Notes: generated from the sequence alone by a model not told the origin. Numbered from the stretch's first letter, positions 40,980-52,172 are shown. The stretch: 64,000 bases of DNA from Haemophilus quentini (GCA_001752465.1 MDJB01000056.1:1-64000), one strand, 5' to 3'. Made by a program: numbers and translations.

Positions 40980-41932
40980 AAGTATGTGTGATTAAAACTT
41001 CCTCTATGGGGGATGTGATTCATACTTTGCCGGCATTGACTGATGCACAGAGTGCTATTCCTAATCTCTCTATTGATTGGGTGGTGGAAGATAATTTTGC
41101 AGAAATCCCACGTTGGCATTCTGCAGTGAATCAAATTATTCCAATTGCTTTGCGCCGTTGGCGAAAATCGCCTTTTTCCATTCAAACAAGAAATGAGTGG
41201 AAAAATTACCGCACTTTGTTGCAGGCTGAAAACTATGATGCTGTAATCGATGCGCAAGGGCTCATTAAAAGTGCATTATTTGCAACTCGTTTCGCTCAGG
41301 GTGTGAAACATGGCTATGATCGTCAAAGCATTCGAGAGCCGCTAGCATCTTTTTTCTACGATAAAAAATATGCCATTTCTTATCAACAGCATGCGGTGGA
41401 ACGAATTCGTCAGCTTTTTGCTCTGAGTTTAGGTTATGAATTACCTCAAGTTCAGGGCGATTATGGTATTGTTCGCCATTTTCTTCATCAAACTCCAGAA
41501 CAAAATTATGTGGTATTCATTCATTCTACAACTCGGACAGATAAGCATTGGGAAGAATCAGAATGGCAAAAATTGATTGAAAAAATTACCGCACTTTCTG
41601 ATTACGAAATTCGCTTGCCTTGGGGAAATGAACTAGAAAAAGCGCGAGCAGAGCGTTTGGCTCAAGTTCATTCTAATGTGATCGTGTTGCCTAAGTTAAC
41701 TTTAACGGAGCTTACAAAACAGTTTGCGAATGCAAAAGCCGTTGTGTCGGTGGATACAGGTTTGGCGCATTTAACTGCCGCTTTGGATAAGCCCAATATT
41801 ACGCTTTATGGCGCAACAGATCCTAAATTGATTGGCTGTTATGGTAAAAATCAGCATTACTTATCGGCTAATTCAATGAAAGAAATTTCAGCCGAACAAG
41901 TGTTATCACCATTGCTTCCTTTTATTTCATAA
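40976..41932 (+). CDS. rfaC: ADP-heptose:LPS heptosyltransferase I (RfaC/OpsX type)
   Basis: A 318-residue GT9 enzyme that transfers the first heptose to Kdo-lipid A. It starts MKVCVIKTSSMGDVIHTLPALTDA; VIDAQGLIKSALFA (about 87), FIHSTTRTDKHWEESEW, SVDTGLAHLTAALDKP and LYGATDPKLIG follow. Haemophilus literature also uses opsX for this activity. Coupled by overlap to the EamA gene and closed by a strong terminator. Confidence 0.92.
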   Translation: MKVCVIKTSSMGDVIHTLPALTDAQSAIPNLSIDWVVEDNFAEIPRWHSAVNQIIPIALRRWRKSPFSIQTRNEWKNYRTLLQAENYDAVIDAQGLIKSALFATRFAQGVKHGYDRQSIREPLASFFYDKKYAISYQQHAVERIRQLFALSLGYELPQVQGDYGIVRHFLHQTPEQNYVVFIHSTTRTDKHWEESEWQKLIEKITALSDYEIRLPWGNELEKARAERLAQVHSNVIVLPKLTLTELTKQFANAKAVVSVDTGLAHLTAALDKPNITLYGATDPKLIGCYGKNQHYLSANSMKEISAEQVLSPLLPFIS

Positions 41933-41968
41933 AAAATGCTCGCACTTGGCGAGCATTTTTATTTTTTA
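41932..41968. terminator. bidirectional terminator after the rfaC-type gene
   Basis: AATGCTCGC and GCGAGCATT form a 9-bp stem with loop ACTTG. TTTATTTTTT follows on the plus strand and an A-run precedes it. It separates convergent genes. Confidence 0.88.
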
Positions 41969-41975
41969 TACTTTC

Positions 41976-43199
41976 TTAGTCTAAGGCTTTACCTTTTAAT
42001 TCAGGGATTAAGAAAATTGTCGCTAACATATCAATTACGTAGATAATCGCAAGTAGGGCGATGGCCGTTTGGAAAGAGTAGGCGAGTACAACAGCGCCCA
42101 CAACCACAGGTCCAAATCCCCCTACGGCACGACCAATATTGAAAAGTACGTTTTGTGCCGTTGCTCGAGCTTCTGTTGGATAGGCTTCTGCCATTAATGC
42201 ACCGTAACCACCCATCATTCCGTTCACAAACATACCTAAAAATGCCCCTGCAAGAAGCATAATGTCAGGATCGGTAAGTTGTGAGTAAACCACGATACTT
42301 ATCACTGCGCCTAATTGGAAAAGTAAGAAACTTGGTTTGCGTCCGATGCGGTCAGCGAGTTGTCCGAAAATCCAAATGCCAGCCATCATGCCGCAGACGG
42401 TAACGACCGTCCAAAGTCCAGATTTAGTTAAGCTGAATCCAAGTTGTTTTGATAAGAAATTAGGTAACCAAATCATAATGCCATAATAACCGAAGTTTTG
42501 TACGGAGGTGAGTACGACGATACCAAGGCTAATTTTACTCGTTGCTTTGTCTTTAATCAGAAGCTGGAATGAACGTAATTTATCAGTAAAGCTGGATTGC
42601 GTTGAAAGTGCGGTTTGTTTTTGAGTGAAAATTTCGGGTTCATGCAGATGAGAACGTAAGAACCAAGTGACAAATGCAGGGAAGATACCCACCAAGAACA
42701 TTCCACGCCAGCCAATATGCGGGAGTAATAATGGTGTAAGTAATGCTGCACCTAACACACCAGCTTGCCAACCCAATGCAACATAAGATGCTGCTTTAGC
42801 TCGGTGGCGTGCGGGCCATGCTTCTGCTGCTAGAGCCATCCCAATTCCAAATTCACCGCCTAAGCCAATGCCAGCAATTGTGTGATAAATCAGTAAATCC
42901 CAATAACCTTGCGCAATCGCACATAAACCAGTAAACACCGCAAAAAGAAGAATGGTCCAAGTAAGTACGCGTACACGACCGTATTTATCACTTAATGCGC
43001 CAAATAAAATGCCGCCAAAAACTGCGCCAATAAGTGTCCAAGTTACGAGAGAGCCACCTTGTGCGGGTGTTAGATTTAAGTCTGCAGAAATTGCGCTAAG
43101 CATGAAACCTAAAATGAGAAGATCGAAACCGTCCATTGCATAGCCGACGGCAGAGCCAATTAAGGCTTTCCAGCCATAACTGTTTACTTTGTTTGTCAT
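41976..43199 (-). CDS. MFS transporter (AAHS/sialate-type)
   Basis: A 407-residue 12-helix major facilitator. It has GYAMDGFDLLILGFML in helix 1, the loop 2-3 motif GALSDKYGRVRVL, GGEFGIGMALAAEAWPARHRAKA after helix 4, and the repeat in the second half as FGQLADRIGRKPSF. The pattern points to the aromatic-acid/sialate proton symporter group. The actual substrate is not readable. It stands alone, convergent with the rfaC-type gene. Confidence 0.85.
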   Translation of the reverse strand: MTNKVNSYGWKALIGSAVGYAMDGFDLLILGFMLSAISADLNLTPAQGGSLVTWTLIGAVFGGILFGALSDKYGRVRVLTWTILLFAVFTGLCAIAQGYWDLLIYHTIAGIGLGGEFGIGMALAAEAWPARHRAKAASYVALGWQAGVLGAALLTPLLLPHIGWRGMFLVGIFPAFVTWFLRSHLHEPEIFTQKQTALSTQSSFTDKLRSFQLLIKDKATSKISLGIVVLTSVQNFGYYGIMIWLPNFLSKQLGFSLTKSGLWTVVTVCGMMAGIWIFGQLADRIGRKPSFLLFQLGAVISIVVYSQLTDPDIMLLAGAFLGMFVNGMMGGYGALMAEAYPTEARATAQNVLFNIGRAVGGFGPVVVGAVVLAYSFQTAIALLAIIYVIDMLATIFLIPELKGKALD

Positions 43200-43381
43200 G
43201 ATGTGTCCTTTTGTTACTCGCGGGTAACATTTAAAGTGAAAAGAAAGGTGATTAAAAATCGGTGGCTAGTTTACTGCATTGATGAAAAAATTCAATGAGC
43301 GTAATAACAAAAATAATTAGAATAAAAAAACTGAATTTGAAGAAGAAAGAAAAGGGGATTGATTAGGGAATAAAATTAGGA

Positions 43382-43471
43382 TGGCGGTGAGAAAGGGATT
43401 CGAACCCTTGATGCAGTTTCCCACATACACGCTTTCCAGGCGTGCTCCTTCAACCACTCGGACATCTCACC
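43382..43471 (-). tRNA. tRNA-Ser (anticodon GGA)
   Basis: On the minus strand a 90-base serine tRNA folds with acceptor GGTGAGA/TCTCACC, discriminator G and an encoded CCA. The anticodon stem CACGC/GCGTG encloses CTGGAAA, so the anticodon is GGA (reads UCC and UCU). It has the long variable arm typical of serine tRNAs and a TTCGAATCC T-loop. Flanks at 43200-43381 and 43472-43595 contain no other gene that I can see. Confidence 0.95.
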
Positions 43472-43595
43472 GTAAAAGGTGCGCAAACTATAAAGATTTG
43501 CTCCAGTTTAGTCAAGTTTTTTGCGCTAGAACATAAAAAACTTTTAAAAGTTTCGCTAGAATAACCACACTTTATTTATCGTTTGTAGTTTTTTT

Positions 43596-45338
43596 ATGCA
43601 TATTAAAGCGTTATTTTCTAAAAATGTTTTTTTAGCCGTAAAACCTTTTAGCGCGCTGAAAGATTCCTTTCGTTTAGGTTATTCAAAAAAATCGCTGATT
43701 CGCGACATTATTTCAGGTTTGACCGTGGGGGTGATTGCGATTCCGCTTTCCATGGCTTTGGCTATTGCGAGTGGTGTGCCTCCACAACATGGTCTTTATA
43801 CGGCAATTATTGCGGGTATCGTTATCGCGCTGACAGGTGGTTCTCGCTTTAATATATCTGGGCCTACAGCAGCTTTTGTTGTGATTCTGTACCCTGTTAC
43901 TCAACAATTTGGGCTAAGTGGCCTTTTGATGGCAACGTTGCTTTCTGGGCTCATTTTGGTTTTGATGGCGTTATTTCGTCTAGGGCGTTTAATTGAATAT
44001 ATCCCCTTGCCCGTAACCTTGGGTTTTACTTGCGGGATTGGTATTACTATTGGTACTTTGCAGGTTAAGGATTTTTTGGGGCTTTCCATAGAAAAAATGC
44101 CAGCACATTATCTCGAAAAAATCCAAACAATTTTTACCGCACTTCCTACGATAAATTGGGCGAATGCAGCAGTTGGTGTGGTAACACTATTAGTCCTGAC
44201 CCAATGGCATAAATTGCGTTTGGCAGTGCCAGGGCATTTACCTGCCGTGATTATTGGGACGATTTTAGCTCTAGCATTACAGCATTTGGGTTTTGAGGTG
44301 GCGACGATTGGATCTGCATTCCAATATACTTTGCCTGATGGTTCCATTGGCCATGGGATTCCTAATGTATTGCCAGATTTTTCTCTGCCGTGGAATATTC
44401 CTGATGCACAAGGTGAATTAATTCATTGGGATTTTAACAGCTTGCAAGCTTTGTTACCTGCTGCTTTTTCAATGGCGGTATTGGGCGCAATCGAATCACT
44501 TCTTTGTGCAGTGATTTTAGATAATATGACGGATACTAAACATCACTCTAATAACGAGTTATTAGCGCAAGGCTTGGGAAATATCATTTCTCCGTTTTTT
44601 GGTGGGATTACGGCAACAGCTGCGATTGCTCGTTCTGCGGCTAATGTGAAATCAGGGGCGGTATCGCCAATATCGAGTGTCGTGCACGCAATACTTGTTT
44701 TATTCGCTTTACTTTTGTTTTCACAAGCCCTTTCTTATTTGCCTTTGTCATCTATGGCTGCTTTGTTGTTGGTGGTGGCGTGGAATATGGCAAGTGTGCA
44801 CGATATTATTCACCTTGCTCGCCGTTCAGGCAAAAATGAAATGGCAGTGTTGCTGACTTGTCTTATTTTGACTGTATTATTTGATATGGTGATTGCGATT
44901 AGTGTTGGGGTGTTGCTTGCGAGTCTATTGTTTATTCGAACCATTGCCGAGATGACAAAAGCCATTGAACACAATGCACCTGAAGATTTAGATGATGTTT
45001 TGGTTTACCGAATTAGCGGTCCGCTTTTCTTTGCTGCTGCGGATAAATTATTTGCGGATTTGCATGATAGAACGGTTCATACCGATCATGAAATCCGACA
45101 TATTGTGCTGCAATGTGATGCAGTGACCGTGCTTGATGCTGGTGGAATACATGCGCTTATTCGATTTGTTCAGCACATGTTGCCACATCAACAACTTTAC
45201 TTGTGTAATATGCAATTCCAGCCGTTGAGAATGTTAGTTAAATCTAATTCTTCGCCAGATATTCAAAAAATTAATTTTGCGACAGATTTAAACGAAACTT
45301 TCCATAAAATTCGTGACTTTGAAAAAACTACCCAATAA
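43596..45338 (+). CDS. SulP-family anion transporter with STAS domain
   Basis: A 580-residue inner-membrane transporter. The SulP core (about residues 30-440) shows [53 protein letters not shown] and [19 protein letters not shown]. It is followed by a cytosolic STAS domain (about 460-570, with [18 protein letters not shown]). Members carry sulfate, bicarbonate or C4-dicarboxylates (DauA). The substrate here is not determined. rph follows 70 bases later. Confidence 0.9.
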   Translation: MHIKALFSKNVFLAVKPFSALKDSFRLGYSKKSLIRDIISGLTVGVIAIPLSMALAIASGVPPQHGLYTAIIAGIVIALTGGSRFNISGPTAAFVVILYPVTQQFGLSGLLMATLLSGLILVLMALFRLGRLIEYIPLPVTLGFTCGIGITIGTLQVKDFLGLSIEKMPAHYLEKIQTIFTALPTINWANAAVGVVTLLVLTQWHKLRLAVPGHLPAVIIGTILALALQHLGFEVATIGSAFQYTLPDGSIGHGIPNVLPDFSLPWNIPDAQGELIHWDFNSLQALLPAAFSMAVLGAIESLLCAVILDNMTDTKHHSNNELLAQGLGNIISPFFGGITATAAIARSAANVKSGAVSPISSVVHAILVLFALLLFSQALSYLPLSSMAALLLVVAWNMASVHDIIHLARRSGKNEMAVLLTCLILTVLFDMVIAISVGVLLASLLFIRTIAEMTKAIEHNAPEDLDDVLVYRISGPLFFAAADKLFADLHDRTVHTDHEIRHIVLQCDAVTVLDAGGIHALIRFVQHMLPHQQLYLCNMQFQPLRMLVKSNSSPDIQKINFATDLNETFHKIRDFEKTTQ

Positions 45339-45408
45339 TGAAAACTAAAGCGTGCTAGAATAGTGCGCTTTTTTATTACATCGTTCGAAACCATATCAAG
45401 GAATAACT

Positions 45409-46125
45409 ATGCGTCCAAATAATCGAGAAAATAATCAACCCCGCCCAATTAAAATCACTCGTAACTATACCAAGCATGCTGAAGGTTCTGTACTTGTTGA
45501 ATTTGGTGATACCAAAGTGCTTTGTACTGCAACCGTGGAAGATGCTGTTCCGCGTTTCTTAAAAGGACAAGGGCAAGGCTGGGTCACGGCTGAATATGGA
45601 ATGTTGCCACGTTCAACACATAGTCGTATGCAACGCGAAGCGGCTAAAGGTAAACAAGGTGGACGCACAATGGAAATTCAACGTTTAATTGCCCGCTCTT
45701 TGCGCGCGATGGTGGATCTCAAAGCACTTGGTGAACGTGCGATTACTTTAGATTGTGATGTTATTCAAGCAGATGGTGGCACGCGTACTGCATCCATTAC
45801 TGGTGCTGCTGTCGCATTATGTGATGCGATCAATGGTTTAATTGAGAATGGCACGTTAAAAACTAACCCAATTAAAGGTTTAGTTTCAGCGATTTCTGTA
45901 GGGATTGTTGATGGTCAAGCTATTTGTGATTTGGAATATGTGGAGGACTCTGCCGCGGAAACCGATATGAATGTTGTGATGATGGAAGATGGTCGCATGA
46001 TTGAGGTACAAGGCACCGCAGAAGGCGAGCCATTTAGCCATGAAGAATTATTAACATTATTAGATTTAGCGAAACAAGGCTGTAATCAAATTTTCATCGC
46101 TCAACGCGAGGCGCTAGGCTTATAG
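45409..46125 (+). CDS. rph: ribonuclease PH
   Basis: A 238-residue phosphorolytic 3'-to-5' exoribonuclease that trims tRNA 3' ends. Blocks are [35 protein letters not shown], the arginine-rich [19 protein letters not shown] (phosphate and RNA binding) and [19 protein letters not shown]. Complete and in frame, unlike the frameshifted E. coli K-12 gene. pyrE lies 23 bases downstream, the conserved rph-pyrE order. Confidence 0.97.
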   Translation: MRPNNRENNQPRPIKITRNYTKHAEGSVLVEFGDTKVLCTATVEDAVPRFLKGQGQGWVTAEYGMLPRSTHSRMQREAAKGKQGGRTMEIQRLIARSLRAMVDLKALGERAITLDCDVIQADGGTRTASITGAAVALCDAINGLIENGTLKTNPIKGLVSAISVGIVDGQAICDLEYVEDSAAETDMNVVMMEDGRMIEVQGTAEGEPFSHEELLTLLDLAKQGCNQIFIAQREALGL

Positions 46126-46148
46126 ACACAGTTTATAGGGATTAAAAA

Positions 46149-46790
46149 ATGGAACAATATAAACGCGATTTTATCGAATTTGCTTTAAGCAGAAATGTAT
46201 TGAAATTCGGAGAATTTACTTTGAAATCGGGGCGTAAAAGTCCGTATTTTTTCAATGCGGGTTTATTCAATACGGGGGCAGATTTAGCGCGTTTAGGTGA
46301 GTTCTATGCTGCGGCAATTCAGGCAAGTGCGGTAGATTTTGATGTTGTTTTTGGCCCGGCTTACAAAGGTATTCCAATTGGCACTTCAGTTTCGGTGGCG
46401 TTATTTAATCGTTATGGTATTGATAAACCCGTGTGTTTTAATCGCAAAGAAGTTAAAGATCACGGAGAGGGCGGCAATTTAATTGGTAGCCCATTGCAAG
46501 GAAAAATTTTGCTTGTGGATGACGTGATTACGGCTGGTACTGCGATCCGTGAATCTATGGAATTAATTAGTGCAAATGAGGCAGAGCTTGCGGCAGTATT
46601 GATCGCCTTAAACCGTAAAGAACGAGGAAAAGGCGAGCTTTCTGCAATTCAAGAAGTTGAACGTGATTATCAATGCCAAGTGCTATCAATTATTGATTTA
46701 GATGATTTGATGCAATTTATCGAACAAGATCCTCGATACAGTAGCCATTTGCCAGAAATGCGTGCTTATCGTGCCGAATTTGGCGTATAA
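46149..46790 (+). CDS. pyrE: orotate phosphoribosyltransferase
   Basis: A 213-residue pyrimidine-synthesis enzyme that makes OMP from orotate and PRPP. The PRPP-binding signature [17 protein letters not shown] is near residue 120, the lysine-rich loop [17 protein letters not shown] near 98. No leader attenuator is visible in the 23 bases after rph, so it depends on the rph transcript or an internal promoter. Confidence 0.97.
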   Translation: MEQYKRDFIEFALSRNVLKFGEFTLKSGRKSPYFFNAGLFNTGADLARLGEFYAAAIQASAVDFDVVFGPAYKGIPIGTSVSVALFNRYGIDKPVCFNRKEVKDHGEGGNLIGSPLQGKILLVDDVITAGTAIRESMELISANEAELAAVLIALNRKERGKGELSAIQEVERDYQCQVLSIIDLDDLMQFIEQDPRYSSHLPEMRAYRAEFGV

Positions 46791-46868
46791 AACTTGAGAA
46801 ATAAATTTTTGTCATCATTATAAATAACATTATAAAAATAACCGCACTTTGACTTAACAGGGGAAAGA

Positions 46869-47735
46869 ATGGGATTTATTGGAAAAATTATAGGTGTATT
46901 TTTAGGTTGGAAAGTTGGTGGATTTTTTGGTGCGATTGCTGGGCTCATTTTAGGTTCTATTGCAGATAAAAAATTGTATGAGCTTGGTTCGGTAAGTTCC
47001 AGTTTCTTTAAAAAGAAAACAACGCGTCAAGACTTGTTTATGCAAACCACCTTTGCGGTGCTAGGACATTTAAGTAAATCGAAAGGGCGTGTAACAGAAG
47101 AAGATATTCAATTAGCTAATCAATTAATGATTCAGCTTAAATTGGATGATGCGGGGCGTAAATTAGCGCAGGATGCGTTTCGTCGTGGTAAAGAATCTGA
47201 TTTCCCGATTCGTCAAGTTATCCGTGAATTTCGCATTGGTTGTGGGCAACGTGCTGATTTATTGCGAATGTTTTTACAAGTACAAGTTCAAGCGGCTTTT
47301 GCCGATTCAGAACTTCACGAAAATGAGAAAGAAGTACTTTATGTGATCGCTGAAGAGCTTGGTCTTTCTCGTATGCAATTTGAACAAATGATTGCGATGG
47401 AAATGGCTGCTCGAGCTTTTACTCAAGGCGGTTTCTATCAGCAATATCAACAAGGTGCCTATCAAGGTGGCTACCAATATCAGCAACAAAATAGTGGTGG
47501 TTACCAACATGCTTCTGGTCCAACTTTAAATGATGCCTATAAAGTATTGGGTGTGACTGAGTCCGACGAGCAAAACACGGTTAAGCGTGCTTATCGTCGT
47601 TTAATGAATGAACACCATCCAGATAAACTCGTGGCAAAAGGGTTACCTCCAGAAATGATGGAAATGGCAAAAGAAAAAACTCAACAGATTCAAGCCGCTT
47701 ACGATTTAATTTGTAAAGCAAAAGGCTGGAAATAG
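46869..47735 (+). CDS. djlA: membrane-anchored DnaJ-like co-chaperone DjlA
   Basis: A 288-residue type III DnaJ protein. A single N-terminal glycine-rich transmembrane segment (residues 3-35, [21 protein letters not shown]) is followed by a TerB-like helical domain, a Gln/Tyr/Gly-rich linker near 185-215 ([18 protein letters not shown]) and a C-terminal J-domain with HPD in [10 protein letters not shown] near 256. It stimulates DnaK at the inner membrane. Its stop overlaps the GTG start of dusC by one base. Confidence 0.95.
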   Translation: MGFIGKIIGVFLGWKVGGFFGAIAGLILGSIADKKLYELGSVSSSFFKKKTTRQDLFMQTTFAVLGHLSKSKGRVTEEDIQLANQLMIQLKLDDAGRKLAQDAFRRGKESDFPIRQVIREFRIGCGQRADLLRMFLQVQVQAAFADSELHENEKEVLYVIAEELGLSRMQFEQMIAMEMAARAFTQGGFYQQYQQGAYQGGYQYQQQNSGGYQHASGPTLNDAYKVLGVTESDEQNTVKRAYRRLMNEHHPDKLVAKGLPPEMMEMAKEKTQQIQAAYDLICKAKGWK

Positions 47736-48670
47736 TGCGTGTTATTCTTGCGCCTATGCAAGGGGTTCTAGATCCCTTTGTGCGTCAACTTCTCACCGAA
47801 GTGAATGACTACGATTTATGTATAACAGAATTTGTTCGCGTAGTTGATCAACTTCTCCCTGAAAAAGTATTTTATCGTTTATGCCCTGAATTAAAAAATC
47901 AGGGCTTTACTTCTTCTGGCACGCCTGTGCGAGTGCAGTTGCTAGGGCAGCATCCAGAATGCCTTGCTGAAAATGCGATTCGTGCAATCGAGCTTGGTTC
48001 TCATGGCATTGATTTAAATTGTGGTTGCCCTTCTAAAACAGTGAATGGCAGTAATGGCGGTGCGGCATTATTGAAACAGCCTGAATTGATTTATCGTGCC
48101 ACTCAAGCCTTACGCAGAGCCGTGCCAAGTGAATTCCCTATTAGTGTAAAAGTGCGGTTAGGCTGGGATGATATTTCTCAAGCTTTTGAAATCGCTGATG
48201 CGGTAGAGCAGGGGGGAGCAACAGAAATTATAGTCCATGGACGCACAAAAGCTGATGGTTATCGTGCAGATCGAATTAATTGGAAAAAAATTGGTGAAGT
48301 CCGAGAGCGTTTATCCATTCCTGTTATTGCTAACGGAGAAATTTGGCATTGGCAAGATGGTCAAGATTGCTTATCTCAAACAGGCTGCCAGGATTTAATG
48401 GTGGGACGAGGCGCGTTGAATATTCCGAATTTAAGTCATGTTCTGAAATCAAATGCAGAAAAAATGCCTTGGTGCGAGATTCAAAAAATCTTGCAAAAAT
48501 ATGCTAATGTTGAAAATGAATATGACAGTGGCTTTTATCATGTGGCACGAATTAAACAGTGGTTATGTTATTTGAATAAGGAATATGATGAAGCGAACCA
48601 AGTGTTTGATAAGATTAAGGCTTGCCACATATTGAGAGACTTTCAGGAAATCCTTAGTCATATCACGTAA
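47735..48670 (+). CDS. dusC: tRNA-dihydrouridine(16) synthase
   Basis: A 311-residue FMN-dependent tRNA reductase. N-terminal [17 protein letters not shown], catalytic Cys in [23 protein letters not shown] near 97-118, [16 protein letters not shown] and ANGEIW are DusC hallmarks. It starts with GTG directly overlapping the djlA stop (TAG/GTG), which implies translational coupling. Confidence 0.95.
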   Translation: MRVILAPMQGVLDPFVRQLLTEVNDYDLCITEFVRVVDQLLPEKVFYRLCPELKNQGFTSSGTPVRVQLLGQHPECLAENAIRAIELGSHGIDLNCGCPSKTVNGSNGGAALLKQPELIYRATQALRRAVPSEFPISVKVRLGWDDISQAFEIADAVEQGGATEIIVHGRTKADGYRADRINWKKIGEVRERLSIPVIANGEIWHWQDGQDCLSQTGCQDLMVGRGALNIPNLSHVLKSNAEKMPWCEIQKILQKYANVENEYDSGFYHVARIKQWLCYLNKEYDEANQVFDKIKACHILRDFQEILSHIT

Positions 48671-48678
48671 ATATAAAG

Positions 48679-48712
48679 GCGGTAAAATTGAAAAGATTTT
48701 ACCGCACATTTT
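48679..48712. terminator. terminator between dusC and the convergent lipoprotein gene
   Basis: GCGGTAAAAT and ATTTTACCGC form a 10-bp stem with a short loop, followed by ACATTTTTT. Only one arm carries a uptake-signal-like core. Confidence 0.75.
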
Positions 48713-49282
48713 TTATCTGTTGTTTTCTAATAATGTTTTCACACCGTTATCATTAATAAATTTTTCATATCCTGATGCAATTAATCTATAGGTTTGGCTT
48801 GTGATCATTTCCCGTGGAGAACTTTCAAATTTTGATACAGTCACTATAGTCGGGGAGTAATCTTTGTCCCATACGATTTCCCCATTCTTTAAGAGCTTAT
48901 AGTTAATAGTATAACTAAAATCAACACTGTATCCTAAATCATCAATTTTTAATTTTTTTACATTTCCCAAAATTGTTAATTTACCTATACCAACCTTGAT
49001 TCCAGTCATCGATAACTCTTTTGCAGTAAAGTGTTTAACCATTTCTCCAATGCTTTGATCAAAATAGATCGTTCCCATAGCAGTATTTTCTGGTTGGCTT
49101 TCTCTAACTTTACCTAATTTAGCTGGTTCATAAGAGAATTCACCCAAAACTATAGATGAGTCTATTTTAGTGTAGTTTTGAGATTTATAAACATCTTCTC
49201 GTTGGGTTGTATTAACCGTAGCAGAACACCCTGTAATGAATAATATAATACTTAACGATAAAATTGAGATGAATTTTTTCAT
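48713..49282 (-). CDS. putative lipoprotein of unknown function
   Basis: A 189-residue protein with a lipoprotein signal peptide (MKKFISILSLSIILFITGC-S), so the mature protein would be lipidated at Cys19. The remainder is mixed alpha/beta with no motif I recognise; its size and the ITGC lipobox are reminiscent of small YajG-like lipoproteins, but I would not assign it. Ser follows the Cys, which suggests outer-membrane sorting. It is divergent from an XRE-type regulator. Confidence 0.75.
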   Translation of the reverse strand: MKKFISILSLSIILFITGCSATVNTTQREDVYKSQNYTKIDSSIVLGEFSYEPAKLGKVRESQPENTAMGTIYFDQSIGEMVKHFTAKELSMTGIKVGIGKLTILGNVKKLKIDDLGYSVDFSYTINYKLLKNGEIVWDKDYSPTIVTVSKFESSPREMITSQTYRLIASGYEKFINDNGVKTLLENNR

Positions 49283-49408
49283 ATTAATTTCCTTAAATGA
49301 AAATTGGTTCTAAATAATTGCTATGTTATATTTAGATAAAATTTAATCCAGTCACTCTAAGAGCTATTTAAAACGCTTAAAGAGTTAAAATATGACTTTA
49401 GGTGAATT

Positions 49409-49774
49409 ATGGAATTATCAGAAAAAATAAAAATTATGCGTGACATGAATCATTGGACACAGGAGGATGTAGCTGAAAAATTGGGTATGTCCACAACAGG
49501 TTATGCAAAAATTGAATGTGGGCAAACGAAAGTTAGTGTAGAAAAATTGAAGCAAATTGCGCAAATTTTTAATATCAATATTGCACAACTTTTAGATGAT
49601 GAGCGTTTTGTGATTTGTTCAATAGGAGATAATCATTCTAATTACAATAATTATTTTGGTACAAGTGAGAAACTTGCTGTTGAAAACGAGAAATTAAAGG
49701 AATTGCTTGCCGCGAAAGAAAATGAAATCAAAGCGTTAAAGAAGGTGATTTCATTGTTAGAAACTAAGGGCTGA
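49409..49774 (+). CDS. XRE-family helix-turn-helix regulator
   Basis: A 121-residue protein with an N-terminal Cro/CI-type HTH (about 6-60, MNHWTQEDVAEKLGMSTTGYAKIECGQTKVSVEKL) and a C-terminal charged heptad helix (about 88-119, EKLAVENEKLKELLAAKENEIKALKKVISLLE), likely a coiled-coil dimerisation segment. Divergent from the lipoprotein gene across a 126-bp AT-rich gap that may hold its operator. No toxin gene or phage gene is adjacent. Confidence 0.85.
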   Translation: MELSEKIKIMRDMNHWTQEDVAEKLGMSTTGYAKIECGQTKVSVEKLKQIAQIFNINIAQLLDDERFVICSIGDNHSNYNNYFGTSEKLAVENEKLKELLAAKENEIKALKKVISLLETKG

Positions 49775-49786
49775 ATTGAAATCAAT

Positions 49787-49816
49787 AAAAACCTGCTAAT
49801 CAGCAGGTTTTCTTTT
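49787..49816. terminator. bidirectional terminator between the XRE gene and rpoH
   Basis: AAAACCTGCTAATCAGCAGG plus TTTT is a 10-bp near-perfect hairpin with T-runs on both sides, between convergent genes. Confidence 0.88.
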
Positions 49817-49826
49817 TCTAAATTAT

Positions 49827-50672
49827 TTAAAAACTCACCGCACTTTTTAATTTTTTCAGTGCATTGGTTTCTAATTGACGAATACGTTCCGCAGAGACAT
49901 TATATTTTGCTGCCAAATCGTGTAATGTAGCTTTGTTATCATCTAACCAACGAGCTTTGATAATATCCTGACTACGCGCATCCAGACTTTGTAACGCTGC
50001 ACCTAATTGCTCGGTTGCTTGGCTTTCAAAGTTTTCATTTTCAAGCTCTGCTGCGAAATTGGAACTTTTATCTTCCAAATAAAGGGCGGGAGAATAAGTC
50101 TCTGTTTCTGCATCATCAGTAGGTAAATCAAAACCTACATCCGCACCGCTCATACGTGATTCCATTTCGATCACATCTTCTTTGGAAACACCCAATTCAT
50201 TTGCAACGAGATCAACTTCATTTTCATTGAACCAGCCTAAACGTTGTTTAGTTTTGCGTAGGTTGAAAAATAATTTACGTTGAGCTTTTGTGGTCGCTAC
50301 TTTTACGATACGCCAGTTACGAAGAACATATTCGTGGATCTCAGCTTTAATCCAATGCACGGCGAATGACACCAAACGTACACCAACTTCAGGGTTAAAA
50401 CGTTTAACAGCTTTCATTAAGCCGATATTACCTTCTTGGATTAAGTCAGCTTGTGGCAAACCATAGCCAGAATAGCCACGTGCAACATGGATCACGAAGC
50501 GAAGATGCGACAAAATGAGTTTTTTCGCAGCATCTAAATCCTCGTGATAATACAAACGTTCTGCCAATTCCTTTTCTTCCTCTGCGGTCAGCATCGGATA
50601 TTCATTTGCCGCACGAATATAACCTTCGATACTGCCTTGAGGAACTAACATCATTTGTGTTTCTTTATCCAT
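49827..50672 (-). CDS. rpoH: heat-shock sigma factor RpoH (sigma-32)
   Basis: A 281-residue sigma-70-family factor. Region 2 ([36 protein letters not shown]) binds core and the -10. The RpoH-specific box [10 protein letters not shown] is at residues 131-140, and region 4 [23 protein letters not shown] is near 255-275. It should activate groESL in this window. Whether the 5' mRNA thermosensor known in E. coli exists here cannot be decided by eye. Confidence 0.97.
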   Translation of the reverse strand: MDKETQMMLVPQGSIEGYIRAANEYPMLTAEEEKELAERLYYHEDLDAAKKLILSHLRFVIHVARGYSGYGLPQADLIQEGNIGLMKAVKRFNPEVGVRLVSFAVHWIKAEIHEYVLRNWRIVKVATTKAQRKLFFNLRKTKQRLGWFNENEVDLVANELGVSKEDVIEMESRMSGADVGFDLPTDDAETETYSPALYLEDKSSNFAAELENENFESQATEQLGAALQSLDARSQDIIKARWLDDNKATLHDLAAKYNVSAERIRQLETNALKKLKSAVSF

Positions 50673-50809
50673 TGTTTCCCTTCTTTATTTTGGCTTTTGC
50701 CAATCAATGTGCTTAGTTATAGCACAATAAGTTATCTTATTGAACCAATTTGTTAATAAGACAGGTTTTATCAATCAAAAGTTCAATTATTCTAAATAAT
50801 TCTGATTAA

Positions 50810-51121
50810 TTAGCAAAGTGGAATCAGGGTTAAATTAAGATTTTCATTAATTACTTTAAATAGTAAATCAATGTTCGGATGCTTGCCTGGATTCGCTTTA
50901 GCATCTTCTACGTGTTCTGCAAACCATTCAACACCTTGTTGTGCGGAAGTGCGGTTTAATTTCCCGTTAAATTTTTTAGCCAATGCATTATAAAGGCGAA
51001 GAGAACCTAATTTACCGGGTATGGCTGGAATGTTGTGGATAATAGTCTCACCATCCATCACATTTAAACCGGTTAAATGCTCGATTGTGGGTAAGGTTTC
51101 TAAAATTTCTTTAAAGCTCAT
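50810..51121 (-). CDS. DUF2322-family protein
   Basis: A 103-residue soluble protein that I recognise as the small DUF2322 family from its start (SFKEILETLPTIEHLTGL), its middle (IPGKLGSLRLYNALA) and its C-terminus HPNIDLLFKVI. No catalytic motif is visible and the function is unknown. It lies 26 bases after murB on the same strand and could be co-transcribed with it. Confidence 0.75.
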   Translation of the reverse strand: MSFKEILETLPTIEHLTGLNVMDGETIIHNIPAIPGKLGSLRLYNALAKKFNGKLNRTSAQQGVEWFAEHVEDAKANPGKHPNIDLLFKVINENLNLTLIPLC

Positions 51122-51146
51122 GATTTATTTCCTTAATCTATATAAA

Positions 51147-52172
51147 TTATGCGATAGTTTGCTCACTATTTACTTCGCCAGTTGCACCGATAAATCGTAC
51201 TTCAGGCTGTAAATATACACCGAATTTTTCTGCAACAGTTTGGCGAACGTGATGGGCGAGTTTGACTACGTCTTGTCCTGTTGCCCCGCTTTTGTTAATT
51301 AACACTAATGCTTGTTTTTCATGAACGGCTGCGCCACCAATTTGAAAACCTTTAAGATTGCATTGATCAATCAGCCAGCCTGCTGCTAATTTCACTGAGT
51401 CATCTGCCTGCGGAAAGTGCGGCAGATTTTCGTGATGCTTTTTGATTTCATCAAAATGTTCTGAACTGACAACTGGATTTTTAAAGAAACTCCCCGCATT
51501 ACCAAATTCATTTGGATTAGGTAATTTACTTCGGCGGATATGACAGATTTCATCAAAAATTTGTTTAGCGGTGACAGTTTTGGGAGCGAACTCTACAAGC
51601 GAACCATACTTTAGAATAGGCTGCCAATTTTTTGTGAGCTTTAACCCAACCGCTGTAATCACATAACCTTGTTGATAACGATGTTTGAAAATACTTTCAC
51701 GATAACCAAATTCGCATTGTTCTGTGTCAAGTCGGAAGGTGTCATTCGTGTTTAAATTAAGTACATCCACATAATCGCATACGTCTTTAAATTCAATACC
51801 GTATGCACCAATATTTTGAATGGATGCAGAGCCAGCACATCCAGGAATCAGAGCCAGATTTTCTAATCCATAAATACCATTGTTAATAGACCACTCCACT
51901 AATTCATGCCAATTTTCACCGCCATTCACATGCAGGTAGTGAAAATCAGAATCCTGTTGGTGAGTAATGCCCATTAAACGATTTAAAATCACCACCCCAT
52001 TAAAATCATCTAGAAATAGCATATTACTGCCTTGACCTAGAAAAAGTGCGGGTAAATTTTCCGCTTTTGAATGAGCCCATGCTTGTTGCAGTTGTTCAAT
52101 GCTATGAGCTTCAATAATTTCACGAGCATTAGCATGAATATGGAAAGTGTGAAAAGGTTGTAAATTTTGCAT
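51147..52172 (-). CDS. murB: UDP-N-acetylenolpyruvoylglucosamine reductase
   Basis: A 341-residue flavoenzyme that makes UDP-MurNAc, the second committed step of peptidoglycan synthesis. FAD-binding blocks are [18 protein letters not shown] near 42-60 and [18 protein letters not shown] near 108. The proton-donor Ser is in [10 protein letters not shown] near 225, and a C-terminal QPEVRFIG carries the catalytic Glu. Type I MurB by length. Confidence 0.96.
   Translation of the reverse strand: MQNLQPFHTFHIHANAREIIEAHSIEQLQQAWAHSKAENLPALFLGQGSNMLFLDDFNGVVILNRLMGITHQQDSDFHYLHVNGGENWHELVEWSINNGIYGLENLALIPGCAGSASIQNIGAYGIEFKDVCDYVDVLNLNTNDTFRLDTEQCEFGYRESIFKHRYQQGYVITAVGLKLTKNWQPILKYGSLVEFAPKTVTAKQIFDEICHIRRSKLPNPNEFGNAGSFFKNPVVSSEHFDEIKKHHENLPHFPQADDSVKLAAGWLIDQCNLKGFQIGGAAVHEKQALVLINKSGATGQDVVKLAHHVRQTVAEKFGVYLQPEVRFIGATGEVNSEQTIA

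Noticed and set aside
43200-43381. An unannotated gene between the MFS transporter and tRNA-Ser
   Set aside because: No open frame of useful length or ribosome site. The sequence is AT-rich and looks like spacer.
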